Assembly: GCA_033812795.1 (NCBI GenBank)
Contig: JAPXSY010000002.1
Coordinates: 1-64,000, forward strand
DNA length: 64,000 nucleotides
DNA from: JAPXSY01 sp033812795
Lineage (GTDB): Bacteria; Verrucomicrobiota; Kiritimatiellia; RFP12; UBA1067
Direction: 5' to 3'
Position numbers and translations under genes: made by a program. Each line of letters starts with the position of its first letter. Position 1 is the stretch's first letter. Shown piece by piece: positions 44,790-52,788 of this stretch. A model generated the notes under the pieces. That model ran no database searches and was not told the DNA's origin. It worked only from the letters and a program-made list of their open reading frames with translations.

Positions 44790-45521
44790 CGGCTTGTATC
44801 CTCACCCAAATTTTCCCCGCTCCCCCCCTCGCACTTGAATTGCATCAACCCTCACCCCCCTGTCACGAACCGATTACACGTTCAACGCTCAAGTAAGTGC
44901 GCAAAATTTGGAGTGCGGTGACAAGAGCCGCGCTGTGCGCGGAGACACACACCAAGTCCTCTCGCCAGACTTGCGGTCACGCCGCTACACCGTAAAAACC
45001 TTTGCGTCTCCGCGTCTCTGCGTTAAAAAACTTTCAACTCTCAACGCCCAACTTTTTTGCGGGCGAGGACGCCCGCGCTCCCGATTGCGCATACACAAAC
45101 CACGTTCTCAACTCGCATGCCCCCTGTCACCAACCGATTACATGACCACCAATAAACCTGTTGCACGCGCGTCCCTGAGTGGTGCATAATGTTATGCATA
45201 AATGAATGCGCATGATGTTCTCCTTTGGTGATGGGGAACGTCCCGCCGGGGACGGCTCCAGGGTACGGATTCCCGTTCGTCCGGCATGCGTTCTGAAATG
45301 ATCTCCTTGCCTATAAATTGACAGGATGACAGGATTTTCAGGATTGAACAACATCATGTTAATCATGGATTTCTCCCCGCCGAAGCGACGCTGCCGGAAA
45401 TCATGTCCTAAACTTATCCAGAGTTTTCTCGCGGCGCCGGCGCGCGGCGGGCTAAATCCTAATTCCTAAATCCTCCTTTTTTTGATAGAGCCGTCCAAAT
45501 ACCTGTCCCTTCGTTGGCGGA
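44790..45521. other. Gene-free repeat-rich interval
   Basis: No gene is supported. It holds a pair of direct repeats built on CCCCTGTCAC-AACCGATTACA (44857-44878 and 45121-45142, one mismatch), a GCGTCTCCGCGTCTCTGCG block (44999-45025) between them, the GGCTCCAGGGTACGG repeat (45254-45275) and an inverted-orientation ACAGGAT block (45320-45346). A 79-residue frame at 45127-45366 is built from these repeats and is rejected. Confidence 0.65.
45254..45275. repeat. 22-bp direct repeat, left copy, flanking the ATPase gene
   Basis: The element (begins GGCTCCAGGG, ends GGATTCCCG) is identical to 46963-46984 in the same orientation. The preceding CCCGCCGGGGACG is also shared with the right-hand region. 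Confidence 0.85.
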
Positions 45522-46799
45522 TTAAGGACGGAGAGCCGACAGCGGACAGACAAGAATGCCGTCATCACGACGATAAGCAAAACTGCCCACGGCGGTCAGG
45601 AGCATTTGAAAATCCGGTTTTCGAACCTTTTTGGAATCAATCAGGCGCGCGAGCTTTGTCAGCGTTTCCGTCCCTGCCTGAAGCGGCTTGTCGCCTCCGA
45701 GTTTGATTTCAATCAGACCGTAAGCACCATTGCGTAAATGCACGACGGCATCGCATTCCAGACCATGACGGTCGCGATAATGGCGCACCGTCCCGCCAAG
45801 GGCGTCGGCATAGACCCTCAAGTCGCGAACGGCCATCGTTTCAAACAAGAGGCCGAACGTCGTGAGGTCGTTCATCAGGTCTTCCGGGCCGATTTCCAGG
45901 GCGGCCGCAGCAACCGACGGATCGACAAAATAACGTGCATCGGAGATCCGGATGGAATCTTTCGCACGAAGATTGGGATTCCAGGCAGGCATGTCCTCTA
46001 CAACGAACAGACGCCTCAAGGCATTGAGGTAAGCGTAGATGGTGCCGTTGTCAATGGACGTCATTTCATTCGTGGACAGATATTCTTTGATGACACTTGC
46101 GGATGCTTGCGTACCTTGGAGTCGGGCATACGATCGCATCAGACGACGTGCCCGATCTTCGTCGCGCGTAGTGCCGTCAACGCGCGAAATGTCCTTCTTC
46201 GTTATCGCATCGACATAGTTGTAGGCCTGATCAAGGGCGGCATTTCCGGACAGAGAGACGGCTTGCGGCCACCCGCCGCGGCAGACGATTCGGGCGATTT
46301 CTTCCAACTCAAGCGGCTTTGCTGAAGCGGTCTGGACATTCGCGCCGGAGAACAATTCCCGGAAGGAAATCTCGCCGGAAGATTCCTCGGACTCCCATAG
46401 CGACATGGGGCGCATTTTGAGCCAGGCAAACCGACCCGTACCCGAATGTTTGATTTCGTCTTCGTTGGCCGGGACGGAAGAACCCGTGAGGATGAAACGA
46501 CCGAGGTCTCCCGCGTGATCCACATCGTGCCGGACAGCATCCCAGAGGACAGGGGCGATTTGCCATTCGTCGATCAGTCGCGGACGGGCACCCGACAGGA
46601 TGCGTCCCGGATCCATCCGCGCCATGGCGATGTTGTCGTCTCGCTTCTGGGGTTCCGCCATGTAGATGACGCTCTGGGCAACTTGCTCAGCGGTTGTTGT
46701 CTTTCCACACCACTTAGGCCCCTCGATCAGGACGGCCCCCGTCCCTTCTAGTTTACGCCGAAGAAGCGAATCGACTACGCGATCCTTGTATGCTCTCAT
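45522..46799 (-). CDS. AAA ATPase with DUF4143 domain
   Basis: A 425-residue protein of the family often annotated as ATPase/DUF4143, with an N-terminal P-loop module and a C-terminal restriction-endonuclease-like fold. Walker A is EGPKWCGKTTTA (~26-37), Walker B is RLIDEWQ (~75), sensor-like FILTGSS (~105); the C-terminal part has LLFETMAVRDLRVYA and a nuclease-like LIEIKLGGDKP. The function is unknown; these genes are sporadic and often near mobile DNA. The ATG at 46799 begins the conserved MRAYKDRVVDSLL, with no clear ribosome site. The gene is bounded by 22-bp direct repeats, has 23-bp repeats at its 5' side, and is an accessory insertion by context. Confidence 0.85.
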   Translation of the reverse strand: MRAYKDRVVDSLLRRKLEGTGAVLIEGPKWCGKTTTAEQVAQSVIYMAEPQKRDDNIAMARMDPGRILSGARPRLIDEWQIAPVLWDAVRHDVDHAGDLGRFILTGSSVPANEDEIKHSGTGRFAWLKMRPMSLWESEESSGEISFRELFSGANVQTASAKPLELEEIARIVCRGGWPQAVSLSGNAALDQAYNYVDAITKKDISRVDGTTRDEDRARRLMRSYARLQGTQASASVIKEYLSTNEMTSIDNGTIYAYLNALRRLFVVEDMPAWNPNLRAKDSIRISDARYFVDPSVAAAALEIGPEDLMNDLTTFGLLFETMAVRDLRVYADALGGTVRHYRDRHGLECDAVVHLRNGAYGLIEIKLGGDKPLQAGTETLTKLARLIDSKKVRKPDFQMLLTAVGSFAYRRDDGILVCPLSALRP

Positions 46800-46840
46800 G
46801 AGAAAAATCTTAGCAGAACGATCCATCGAAAACAAGGCCG

Positions 46841-46909
46841 TTCCTTCATTTGTCCTAAATTCATTCCTTCATTTGTCCCAACTCGATTCGTCCATTTGTC
46901 CCAAAATTG
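46841..46909. repeat. Three 23-bp tandem units upstream of the ATPase gene
   Basis: Units start at 46841, 46864 and 46887 with an exact 23-bp period. The conserved core CATTTGTCCYAA lies at 46847-46858, 46870-46881 and 46893-46904 (TTRGGACAAATG on the minus strand). They sit 48-105 bases upstream of the ATPase start codon, where an operator or iteron array would be. Confidence 0.8.
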
Positions 46910-46919
46910 CAGGAACGGC

Positions 46920-46961
46920 CCGCCGGGGACGACCCGCCGGGGACGACCCGCCGAGGACGGC
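46920..46961. repeat. 14-bp tandem repeat, three copies
   Basis: CCGCCGGGGACGAC is repeated at 46920-46933 and 46934-46947, with a diverged third unit at 46948-46961. It immediately precedes the 22-bp direct repeat, and the unit recurs once more at 46982-46994. Confidence 0.75.
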
Positions 46962-46962
46962 G

Positions 46963-46984
46963 GGCTCCAGGGTACGGATTCCCG
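46963..46984. repeat. 22-bp direct repeat, right copy
   Basis: Identical to 45254-45275 and in the same orientation, about 1.7 kb away, with the ATPase gene between. Confidence 0.85.
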
Positions 46985-47205
46985 CCGGGGACGGCCCGCA
47001 CCGTGAACAGGGGATGAACAATGCGGATACAAGAGGAAAAACAGGGTAATCGGCATATCGGGTTGGTTCCGGGTTTCGCACCATGAAACAAATCCCCCGC
47101 GCCATGCCAAAAAAGCCATTCCCCTTGATGCGTGAAGCTCGGAGTGATATCCTGTTTCCATCTTTTATCCATCCGCTTGGGGGTATAACGCTCAAGGGCG
47201 TAATC
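46985..47205. other. Intergenic region upstream of the DUF502 gene
   Basis: Nothing beyond one more CCGCCGGGGACGG unit and the leader of the next gene is recognised. In-frame codons upstream of 47206 exist but lack similarity to the family. Confidence 0.5.
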
Positions 47206-47856
47206 ATGTCAAACCTTTCTCCTACACCCGGTTCCTCCCGTATCGTCAAGCATCTGCGGACCCGTCTGGTTTCAGGTCTGCTGGTGTTGATCCCGTTGGC
47301 CATCACCCTGTTCGTACTGAACATCTTCCTCAACTCCCTCACCGCCTTTGCCCGGCCCCTGCTCAAACCCCTGCTGGGGGTGTTGCCCGAATCCGTTCTG
47401 ACGCTGATCGCGTTGACCCTCACCGTGTTGCTGATCTATCTGACCGGTCTGGTCACCACCCATATCGTGGGCCGCCGCCTGATCCTTTTCGGCGAGCGGC
47501 TGCTGTTGCGGCTCCCGGTCGTCAAAACCATCTACGCCGCATCCAAACAGGTGGTGGAAACCTTCTCCTCGCACCAGACCACCTCGTTCCAAGCGGTTGT
47601 CATCGTGTCGTTCCCCCGCCGCGAATCGCTCGCGATCGGGTTCATCACCGGCACCCTGTTTGCGCCGGACAACCGGAAACTCTATCGGGTCTTCATTCCC
47701 ACCACACCCAATCCGACCTCGGGGTTCCTGCTTCTGATGTCACCGGAAGATGTTCAATTCACGGACATCCCCATCGAAGAGGGCATTAAAATGATCGTCT
47801 CCGGCGGCATGCTCGCCCCGGAAAAGTATGCGGTGGTGCCGGATAATTGTCCATGA
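47206..47856 (+). CDS. DUF502 family membrane protein
   Basis: A 216-residue inner-membrane protein of unknown function with two N-terminal helices (GLLVLIPLAITLFVLNIFL, ~23-41, and VLTLIALTLTVLLIYLTGLV, ~65-84). A conserved soluble part follows: ERLLLRLPVVKTIYAASKQVVE, FPRRESLAIGFITG and the closing TPNPTSGFLLLMSPEDV, EEGIKMIVSGG. All are hallmarks of DUF502. The ATG at 47206 follows an AAGGGCG box. The next plus-strand gene starts 58 bases after the stop. Confidence 0.88.
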   Translation: MSNLSPTPGSSRIVKHLRTRLVSGLLVLIPLAITLFVLNIFLNSLTAFARPLLKPLLGVLPESVLTLIALTLTVLLIYLTGLVTTHIVGRRLILFGERLLLRLPVVKTIYAASKQVVETFSSHQTTSFQAVVIVSFPRRESLAIGFITGTLFAPDNRKLYRVFIPTTPNPTSGFLLLMSPEDVQFTDIPIEEGIKMIVSGGMLAPEKYAVVPDNCP

Positions 47857-47914
47857 ACAAAACCGCACCGTCTGCCAAGCTGGCGGTGTAATCTCGTCGA
47901 ATCACGGAGGCAAA

Positions 47915-48556
47915 ATGGCTAAACCCCGTCGCGAAGTGGAGATCACGCTACACAGCATCCGCGTTCCGGTCACCGGCACGGGGCTCGATACCGACACCTC
48001 CCACCTGCTGACCGCCACCCTGATCTGGCCGCGTCTCGGCGTGGCGGGCAAAAGCGCCAGCCAACCCTGCGCACTGCAACACGGCGAATCATCTTTCGAA
48101 ACCGTACATTGGGGACGGCGCATTCTCTTTAAAGAGGCGGTGGAGGGCCGTTTCGCTTTGGGACTGGTCCTGACCGAGGCGCTGGATGACGAAGAGATGG
48201 AGAAGTTCCTGCGCTTCTGGACCGGCGCCTTCCTCGCGGTCGGCGCCGACCTCGCGGGTGCCGCGGCACCCGCCCCCGCAGGAAAACTCGCCGCCGCGCC
48301 ACTGGATTACGCGGCCAAGGCGATCGCCAAATATCCCGGCGCACTGCCGCTCGTCGAGGGGCTGGTCGAGATCAACGCCGCCGAACTGCCGCCCGGCGGC
48401 CGGGAGCGGTTGCTGACCGTACGCCTGACCGCGGCCCGCACCTTGGCGCGCCTTTCCCGCCGCACGGTCAACAGCCGCCCGCGCGTGAGCCGCTCGCTCT
48501 TGCTGGAGAAGGGGGCCGACAATGGCGAGGTCACCCTCGCCATCCGTTCCCTCTGA
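47915..48556 (+). CDS. Hypothetical protein, possibly co-transcribed with the DUF502 gene
   Basis: A 213-residue protein with no recognised domain. The N-terminal half (VEITLHSIRVPVTGTGLDTD...HLLTATLIWPRL) looks like a beta-rich domain with a C2-like feel. An Ala/Pro-rich stretch (~115-135) separates it from a helical C-terminal half. CGGAGG precedes the ATG at 47915. It ends one base before the convergent secDF stop, leaving no room for separate terminators. Confidence 0.65.
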   Translation: MAKPRREVEITLHSIRVPVTGTGLDTDTSHLLTATLIWPRLGVAGKSASQPCALQHGESSFETVHWGRRILFKEAVEGRFALGLVLTEALDDEEMEKFLRFWTGAFLAVGADLAGAAAPAPAGKLAAAPLDYAAKAIAKYPGALPLVEGLVEINAAELPPGGRERLLTVRLTAARTLARLSRRTVNSRPRVSRSLLLEKGADNGEVTLAIRSL

Positions 48557-48557
48557 T

Positions 48558-51086
48558 TCACTTGGCTGTCACAAACGCCGGACGCCGTCCGCGGTACCAC
48601 GCCAGCATGACCGGGGTGGCGATGAAGATCGTCGAATACGTGCCCGCGATCAGACCAATCATCATGGCCAGCGCGAAATCGTTGATCGATCCGCCGCCAA
48701 ATATGAACAGCGTCACCGTTGCGATCAACGTGGATAACGAAGTCAGGATCGTGCGGCTCAGCGTCTGGTTGATGGCGCGGTTGCACAACTCCGGGAAAGG
48801 CATTTTCACGTCCTTACGCATATCCTCGCGGATACGGTCGAAGATCACGATGGTGTCGTTGATCGAATATCCCACGATCGTGAGCAGCGCGGCCACAACC
48901 GTCAGGCTCACCTGCCGCCCGAACAGGCTGTAAAGCCCCAGCGTGATGAAGGCGTCATGCGCCAACGCCACCACACCGCCGAGCGCGAAGCCGAACTCGA
49001 ACCGCAGGGAGACATAGATCAAGATACCGATCAGCGAGAAGAGAATCGCCTTGGCGGCGGATAACTTCAGGTCACCGCCGATCTCGGAACCCACATCCTC
49101 CTCGCCCGCAAGGGTGAAACGGCTCTCGGGCAGTTCCTTCGCCAACGCCTTCTGGATCACTTTGGAGGCGCTCTCCTCACCGATCTGGGTCACGCTGGTT
49201 TTCACGAGCAACAGGTTTCCCGAACCGTCGAGGGTGGACTGGTACTGGATCGTGGCGTCGTTTTTCACCGCATCCGTGACCGCCTTGCGAACGGTGCCGA
49301 TATCCGCCTTCTGCTCGTAGGTAAAGGTCATCGAGACGCCTCCCGTGAAATCAACCGCCATGACGCTGGCAGGATCTTTCAATCCTCGGGCAAAGAAGAT
49401 CGCGAGCGTGACCACGATGATGGCCAGCGACGTGTATCCGGTCGGCTTGCCCCAACGCAAAAAGTCCACATTCGAGTTCTTCATGAACTGCAGCATCTTG
49501 TAGGGCCGGGTGCGGTTTTCCGGCACGGTGGCGTTGAATATCAGGCGCGTCACCACCAAAGCCGTGAACATACTGATGATGATACCGGCGGTCAGCGTGA
49601 TGGCGAAGCCCCGGATCGGCCCCGCGCCGAAGATGAACAGGATCACGGCGGTCAACAGCGTGGTAATGTTGGAGTCGAAGATCGCCAGAAACGCCCGGTC
49701 ATAGCCTGCCGCCACCGCGGCGCGCGCCGATTTGCCCAGCGCAAACTCTTCACGCATCCGCTCAAAGATCAGCACATTGGCGTCGACCGCCATACCGAGG
49801 CTCAAAACGATACCCGCGATACCGGGCATGGTCAGCACCGGCAGATCCAACACCCGCTTGGCGATCGCCGTGTCTTTGACGAACACACCCAGAATGCTGG
49901 AGGCCATGATCAATCCGGCCGGCAGCAGCAGCAGGTCAAGCAGCAGCGCCACATTCGCGATCAATCCGCAATACGCGTAATAGACCAGCATGAAGAGCGC
50001 GACCAGCACGGTGGCGAGGATCGATGCTTGGATCCCGCTCCGGATCGCGTCCGCGCCCAGCGTGGACTCGACCGAGCGCTTCTCCAGAATCTTCATCGGC
50101 GCGGGCAGAGAACCGGCATTGAGGATGTTGCGCAGCACGGCAGCCTCGGACCAGGAGAAATTGCCCTCGATCACAGCGCGGCCGTTGGGGATTTCGGTCT
50201 TCAGCACCGGCGCGGAATACAGGGTATCATCCAGCACGATCGCCAGACGGCGTCCCACGTCGCTGTCTTTGTTGCGCGAACCGCGCGGCGCGTACGCCTT
50301 GGTCAGCCGGGCAAAATCAGCCCCTCCCTTGGCATTGAACACCAGCGAGACATGCACGCGGCCGGTCATCGGCTCGATCTCCACCGAAGCGCTGGAAAGC
50401 GCGTCTCCGGTCATTTCGGCCTTGCGCAGCACATAGATCGGCCGGTAAATCACCTGCCCATTCGCCGTCTGCTCGCGTTCGAGCATGAAAGCGTAACGGG
50501 GGTCCGGCACCTCGAACATTGAGAGACGGTGCATATACTCGGGGTCCTTCACCAGCTCGGTATAGTTCGGGGCGCGCTTATAGCCGCGGCCGTCGTCAGA
50601 TGAAACGTACCCTTCCGGCAAACGGCCCGAGGCGAGCACCTTGTCCACAAGCTGCTCGTTCTGCTTGTGCACCAGCTTGAATTCAAGAAAAGCCGCGCTC
50701 TGGATACTCTTTTCCGCGGCATCCCGCTGCTCGGCACTGGCCCCCGGAAGCTGCACCACAATGCGGTGATTCTTGCCTCCCTGAATGACCGGCTCATTGA
50801 CGCCCAGCCCGTCGATGCGGTTACGGATCACCTCAATGGCCCGCGCATCCGCATCCCTGAGCACAGCGTTCACCTGATTCTCGACCTCCACGTCGGTGAG
50901 TTCCGTGTCCGCGGCCGCCCTTACATTGGCGCGCAGTTTCGCCTCATCGATCGCCACCGTGAAACTCGTGCCGCCCGAGAGATCCAGCCCCAACCGGATC
51001 TTCTCCTTCGGCGGAATCACAACATAGGCAGACAAAACAGTTAGAAAAGCCAGTATCAGCCATTTCCAGAGATCGTTTCTACTCAT
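48558..51086 (-). CDS. secDF: Fused protein translocase subunit SecDF
   Basis: Membrane motor that uses the proton gradient to complete Sec-dependent export. The 842-residue product joins SecD (~1-530) and SecF (~532-842). SecD shows LGLDLSGGTSFTVAI (~32), a periplasmic P1 domain with VIRNRIDGLGVNEPVIQ, and the transmembrane RND motif GIAGIVLSLGMAVDANVLIFERMREE. SecF starts near NSNVDFLRWGK and repeats the pattern with VDFTGGVSMTF and YSINDTIVIFDRIRED. Twelve membrane helices are expected. It is the third gene of the conserved tgt-yajC-secDF order and has a GGAG ribosome site. Confidence 0.95.
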   Translation of the reverse strand: MSRNDLWKWLILAFLTVLSAYVVIPPKEKIRLGLDLSGGTSFTVAIDEAKLRANVRAAADTELTDVEVENQVNAVLRDADARAIEVIRNRIDGLGVNEPVIQGGKNHRIVVQLPGASAEQRDAAEKSIQSAAFLEFKLVHKQNEQLVDKVLASGRLPEGYVSSDDGRGYKRAPNYTELVKDPEYMHRLSMFEVPDPRYAFMLEREQTANGQVIYRPIYVLRKAEMTGDALSSASVEIEPMTGRVHVSLVFNAKGGADFARLTKAYAPRGSRNKDSDVGRRLAIVLDDTLYSAPVLKTEIPNGRAVIEGNFSWSEAAVLRNILNAGSLPAPMKILEKRSVESTLGADAIRSGIQASILATVLVALFMLVYYAYCGLIANVALLLDLLLLPAGLIMASSILGVFVKDTAIAKRVLDLPVLTMPGIAGIVLSLGMAVDANVLIFERMREEFALGKSARAAVAAGYDRAFLAIFDSNITTLLTAVILFIFGAGPIRGFAITLTAGIIISMFTALVVTRLIFNATVPENRTRPYKMLQFMKNSNVDFLRWGKPTGYTSLAIIVVTLAIFFARGLKDPASVMAVDFTGGVSMTFTYEQKADIGTVRKAVTDAVKNDATIQYQSTLDGSGNLLLVKTSVTQIGEESASKVIQKALAKELPESRFTLAGEEDVGSEIGGDLKLSAAKAILFSLIGILIYVSLRFEFGFALGGVVALAHDAFITLGLYSLFGRQVSLTVVAALLTIVGYSINDTIVIFDRIREDMRKDVKMPFPELCNRAINQTLSRTILTSLSTLIATVTLFIFGGGSINDFALAMMIGLIAGTYSTIFIATPVMLAWYRGRRPAFVTAK

Positions 51087-51147
51087 TTCAGCAACTCCAC
51101 AATTTACCCGGAACCCGGAAAGGGTCAGGAGAAAGATTTAAATTATC

Positions 51148-51189
51148 AAAAAGCCGTGGCCATTTCACCCAAGAAATGAAAAAACGGCT
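51148..51189 (-). terminator. Hairpin with T-run between yajC and secDF
   Basis: On the minus strand AGCCGT pairs with ACGGCT (51184-51189 with 51152-51157), and inside it CATTTC pairs perfectly with GAAATG (51161-51166 with 51173-51178). The T-run at 51148-51151 follows. It overlaps the yajC stop and could attenuate read-through into secDF. Confidence 0.5.
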
Positions 51190-51524
51190 CACCTGCCCTC
51201 TTCCAGAGTGGCGACATCCCCCTCTTTCAACACCCGCGTGACCGCGCCGCGCGCGACCTCAACCATCACCTTGGGGGCGATCTCAACCACAAACGTGGTT
51301 TCGCGCGCCTCGCTGATGGTGCCGATCAGACCCCCCGCGAACATCACCCGCTCTCCGGCGCGCAATTCGGCGATCATGCGCAACCGCTCCTTCTCCTTAC
51401 GCTGTTGCGGCCGGATCATCATGAAATAGAAAAGACCGAACACCAGAACCATGGGGATCAGCATCCCGCCAACCCCGCCCGTACCCTGCTGCGCCGCCTG
51501 CGCCCAAAACCACCCTGTCGTCAT
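51189..51524 (-). CDS. yajC: Preprotein translocase accessory subunit YajC
   Basis: Small single-pass inner-membrane partner of SecDF. The 111-residue product has the hydrophobic segment LIPMVLVFGLFYFMMIRPQQ, with the hallmark RPQQ(R)K after the helix, followed by the AELRAGERVMFAGGLIGTI motif of the soluble domain. I chose the ATG at 51524 (AAAGGA 6 bases upstream). It lies between tgt and secDF, the widely conserved order. Confidence 0.93.
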   Translation of the reverse strand: MTTGWFWAQAAQQGTGGVGGMLIPMVLVFGLFYFMMIRPQQRKEKERLRMIAELRAGERVMFAGGLIGTISEARETTFVVEIAPKVMVEVARGAVTRVLKEGDVATLEEGR

Positions 51525-51587
51525 CACGTATCCTTTCTCGCTCACTCCAAACCCGCGCGCCACCACCTGTGCCGCGCGCGCTTTCCC

Positions 51588-52754
51588 TCACCCTGCCTGC
51601 GGCGCCCGGGCGCCCATCCGGACGGGTTTCCGGCCGTCCGGCCGCAACACGGCGGCGAGCGCGCGCCGCCATTCACCGAATGCGTCGTTGGCGATCGCCT
51701 CGCGCATCTCCCGCATGAACCCGAGGTAACGGTGCATGTTGTGGATCGTCAGCAGCCGCACCCCCAAAATTTCCCCCACGTTCAGCAGATGCCGCACGTA
51801 GGCCCGCGAAAAGGTCCGGCAACAATAACAGTCGCACCCCTCTTCGACCGGCCGCGTATCGGCCTTATGGAGTCCGGCCTTCACGGGGTACTGACCGGTC
51901 CGCGTGTAGGCCGTGCCGTGCCGCGCCACACGCGTCGGGATCACACAGTCGAACATGTCCGCCCCGCGCGCCACCGATTCGCTCATCTGATACAGATCAC
52001 CCAGCCCCATCACATAACGCGGCCGCTCGCGCGGCAAGCCGCGCACGCCGTCCTCCACTCCCCGCAACATCACGTCCTCGGGCTCGCCTACGCTGACACC
52101 GCCGACCGCATACCCGTCAAAGCCCATGGCCGCCAGTTCCCGCGCGCACCGTTCACGCAGGGCAGTGTACTCCCCGCCCTGCACAATGCCGAACACGAGC
52201 TGTCCCGGCGCGCGTTCCTGCTTTAGGCAGAGAGCGGCCCATGATAGGGTCTTCGCCACAGACTGGCAAGCGTATTGTTCGTCACAGGGGTACGGGATGC
52301 ACTCGTCAAAACACATCGCGATATCCGAACCCAGCGTGCGCTGCACAGCCATGGCTTCGGACGGCCCCAGAAAGAACGACGCCCCGTCGATGTGCGAACG
52401 GAATTCAACGCCGTGCGCGCGGATTTTGCGCAGGGAGTTGAGGCTGAAAACCTGGAATCCGCCACTGTCAGTCAGAATGGGGCCGTCCCACGCCATGAAC
52501 CGGTGCAGACCGCCGCAGGCGGACACGACATCCATGCCGGGCCGCAGCAGCAGATGGTAAGTGTTGCCCAAGATCACGGACGCGCCCAAATCCGTGAGGT
52601 CGCGCGGCTCCAGCGCCTTAACCGTAGCCTGCGTCCCCACCGGCATGAAGACCGGCGTGTCGATCTGACCGTGCGCGGTCCACAGCCGTCCCAGCCGCGC
52701 ACCCGTATGGCGGTCCTCTTTAAGAATCTCGAACACCCCCGGCTTCTGTCGCAT
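51588..52754 (-). CDS. tgt: tRNA-guanine transglycosylase
   Basis: Exchanges the wobble guanine of GUN tRNAs for preQ1 in queuosine synthesis. About 388 residues with LTDSGGFQVFSL containing the general acid/base aspartate (~95), HIDGASFFLGPSEAM, FGIVQGGEY (~195), GYAVGGVSVGEP (~222), the nucleophile aspartate in FDCVIPTRVARHGTAYT (~270) and the zinc site CDCYCCRTFSRAYVRHLL. Start is ambiguous: ATG at 52754 or GTG at 52775 with an AAGGGAG too close to it. It follows the YihY gene and precedes yajC. Confidence 0.95.
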   Translation of the reverse strand: MRQKPGVFEILKEDRHTGARLGRLWTAHGQIDTPVFMPVGTQATVKALEPRDLTDLGASVILGNTYHLLLRPGMDVVSACGGLHRFMAWDGPILTDSGGFQVFSLNSLRKIRAHGVEFRSHIDGASFFLGPSEAMAVQRTLGSDIAMCFDECIPYPCDEQYACQSVAKTLSWAALCLKQERAPGQLVFGIVQGGEYTALRERCARELAAMGFDGYAVGGVSVGEPEDVMLRGVEDGVRGLPRERPRYVMGLGDLYQMSESVARGADMFDCVIPTRVARHGTAYTRTGQYPVKAGLHKADTRPVEEGCDCYCCRTFSRAYVRHLLNVGEILGVRLLTIHNMHRYLGFMREMREAIANDAFGEWRRALAAVLRPDGRKPVRMGARAPQAG

Positions 52755-52788
52755 CGGTTCCACAAAAACTCCCACACTCCCTTGCGGA

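Noticed and set aside
45127..45366. 79-codon minus-strand frame
   Set aside because: It is made of the dispersed repeats shared with 46.9 kb and has no protein-like conservation signal.
46841..46909. 23-bp repeats as a CRISPR array
   Set aside because: Units are directly tandem with no spacers, and there are no cas genes.
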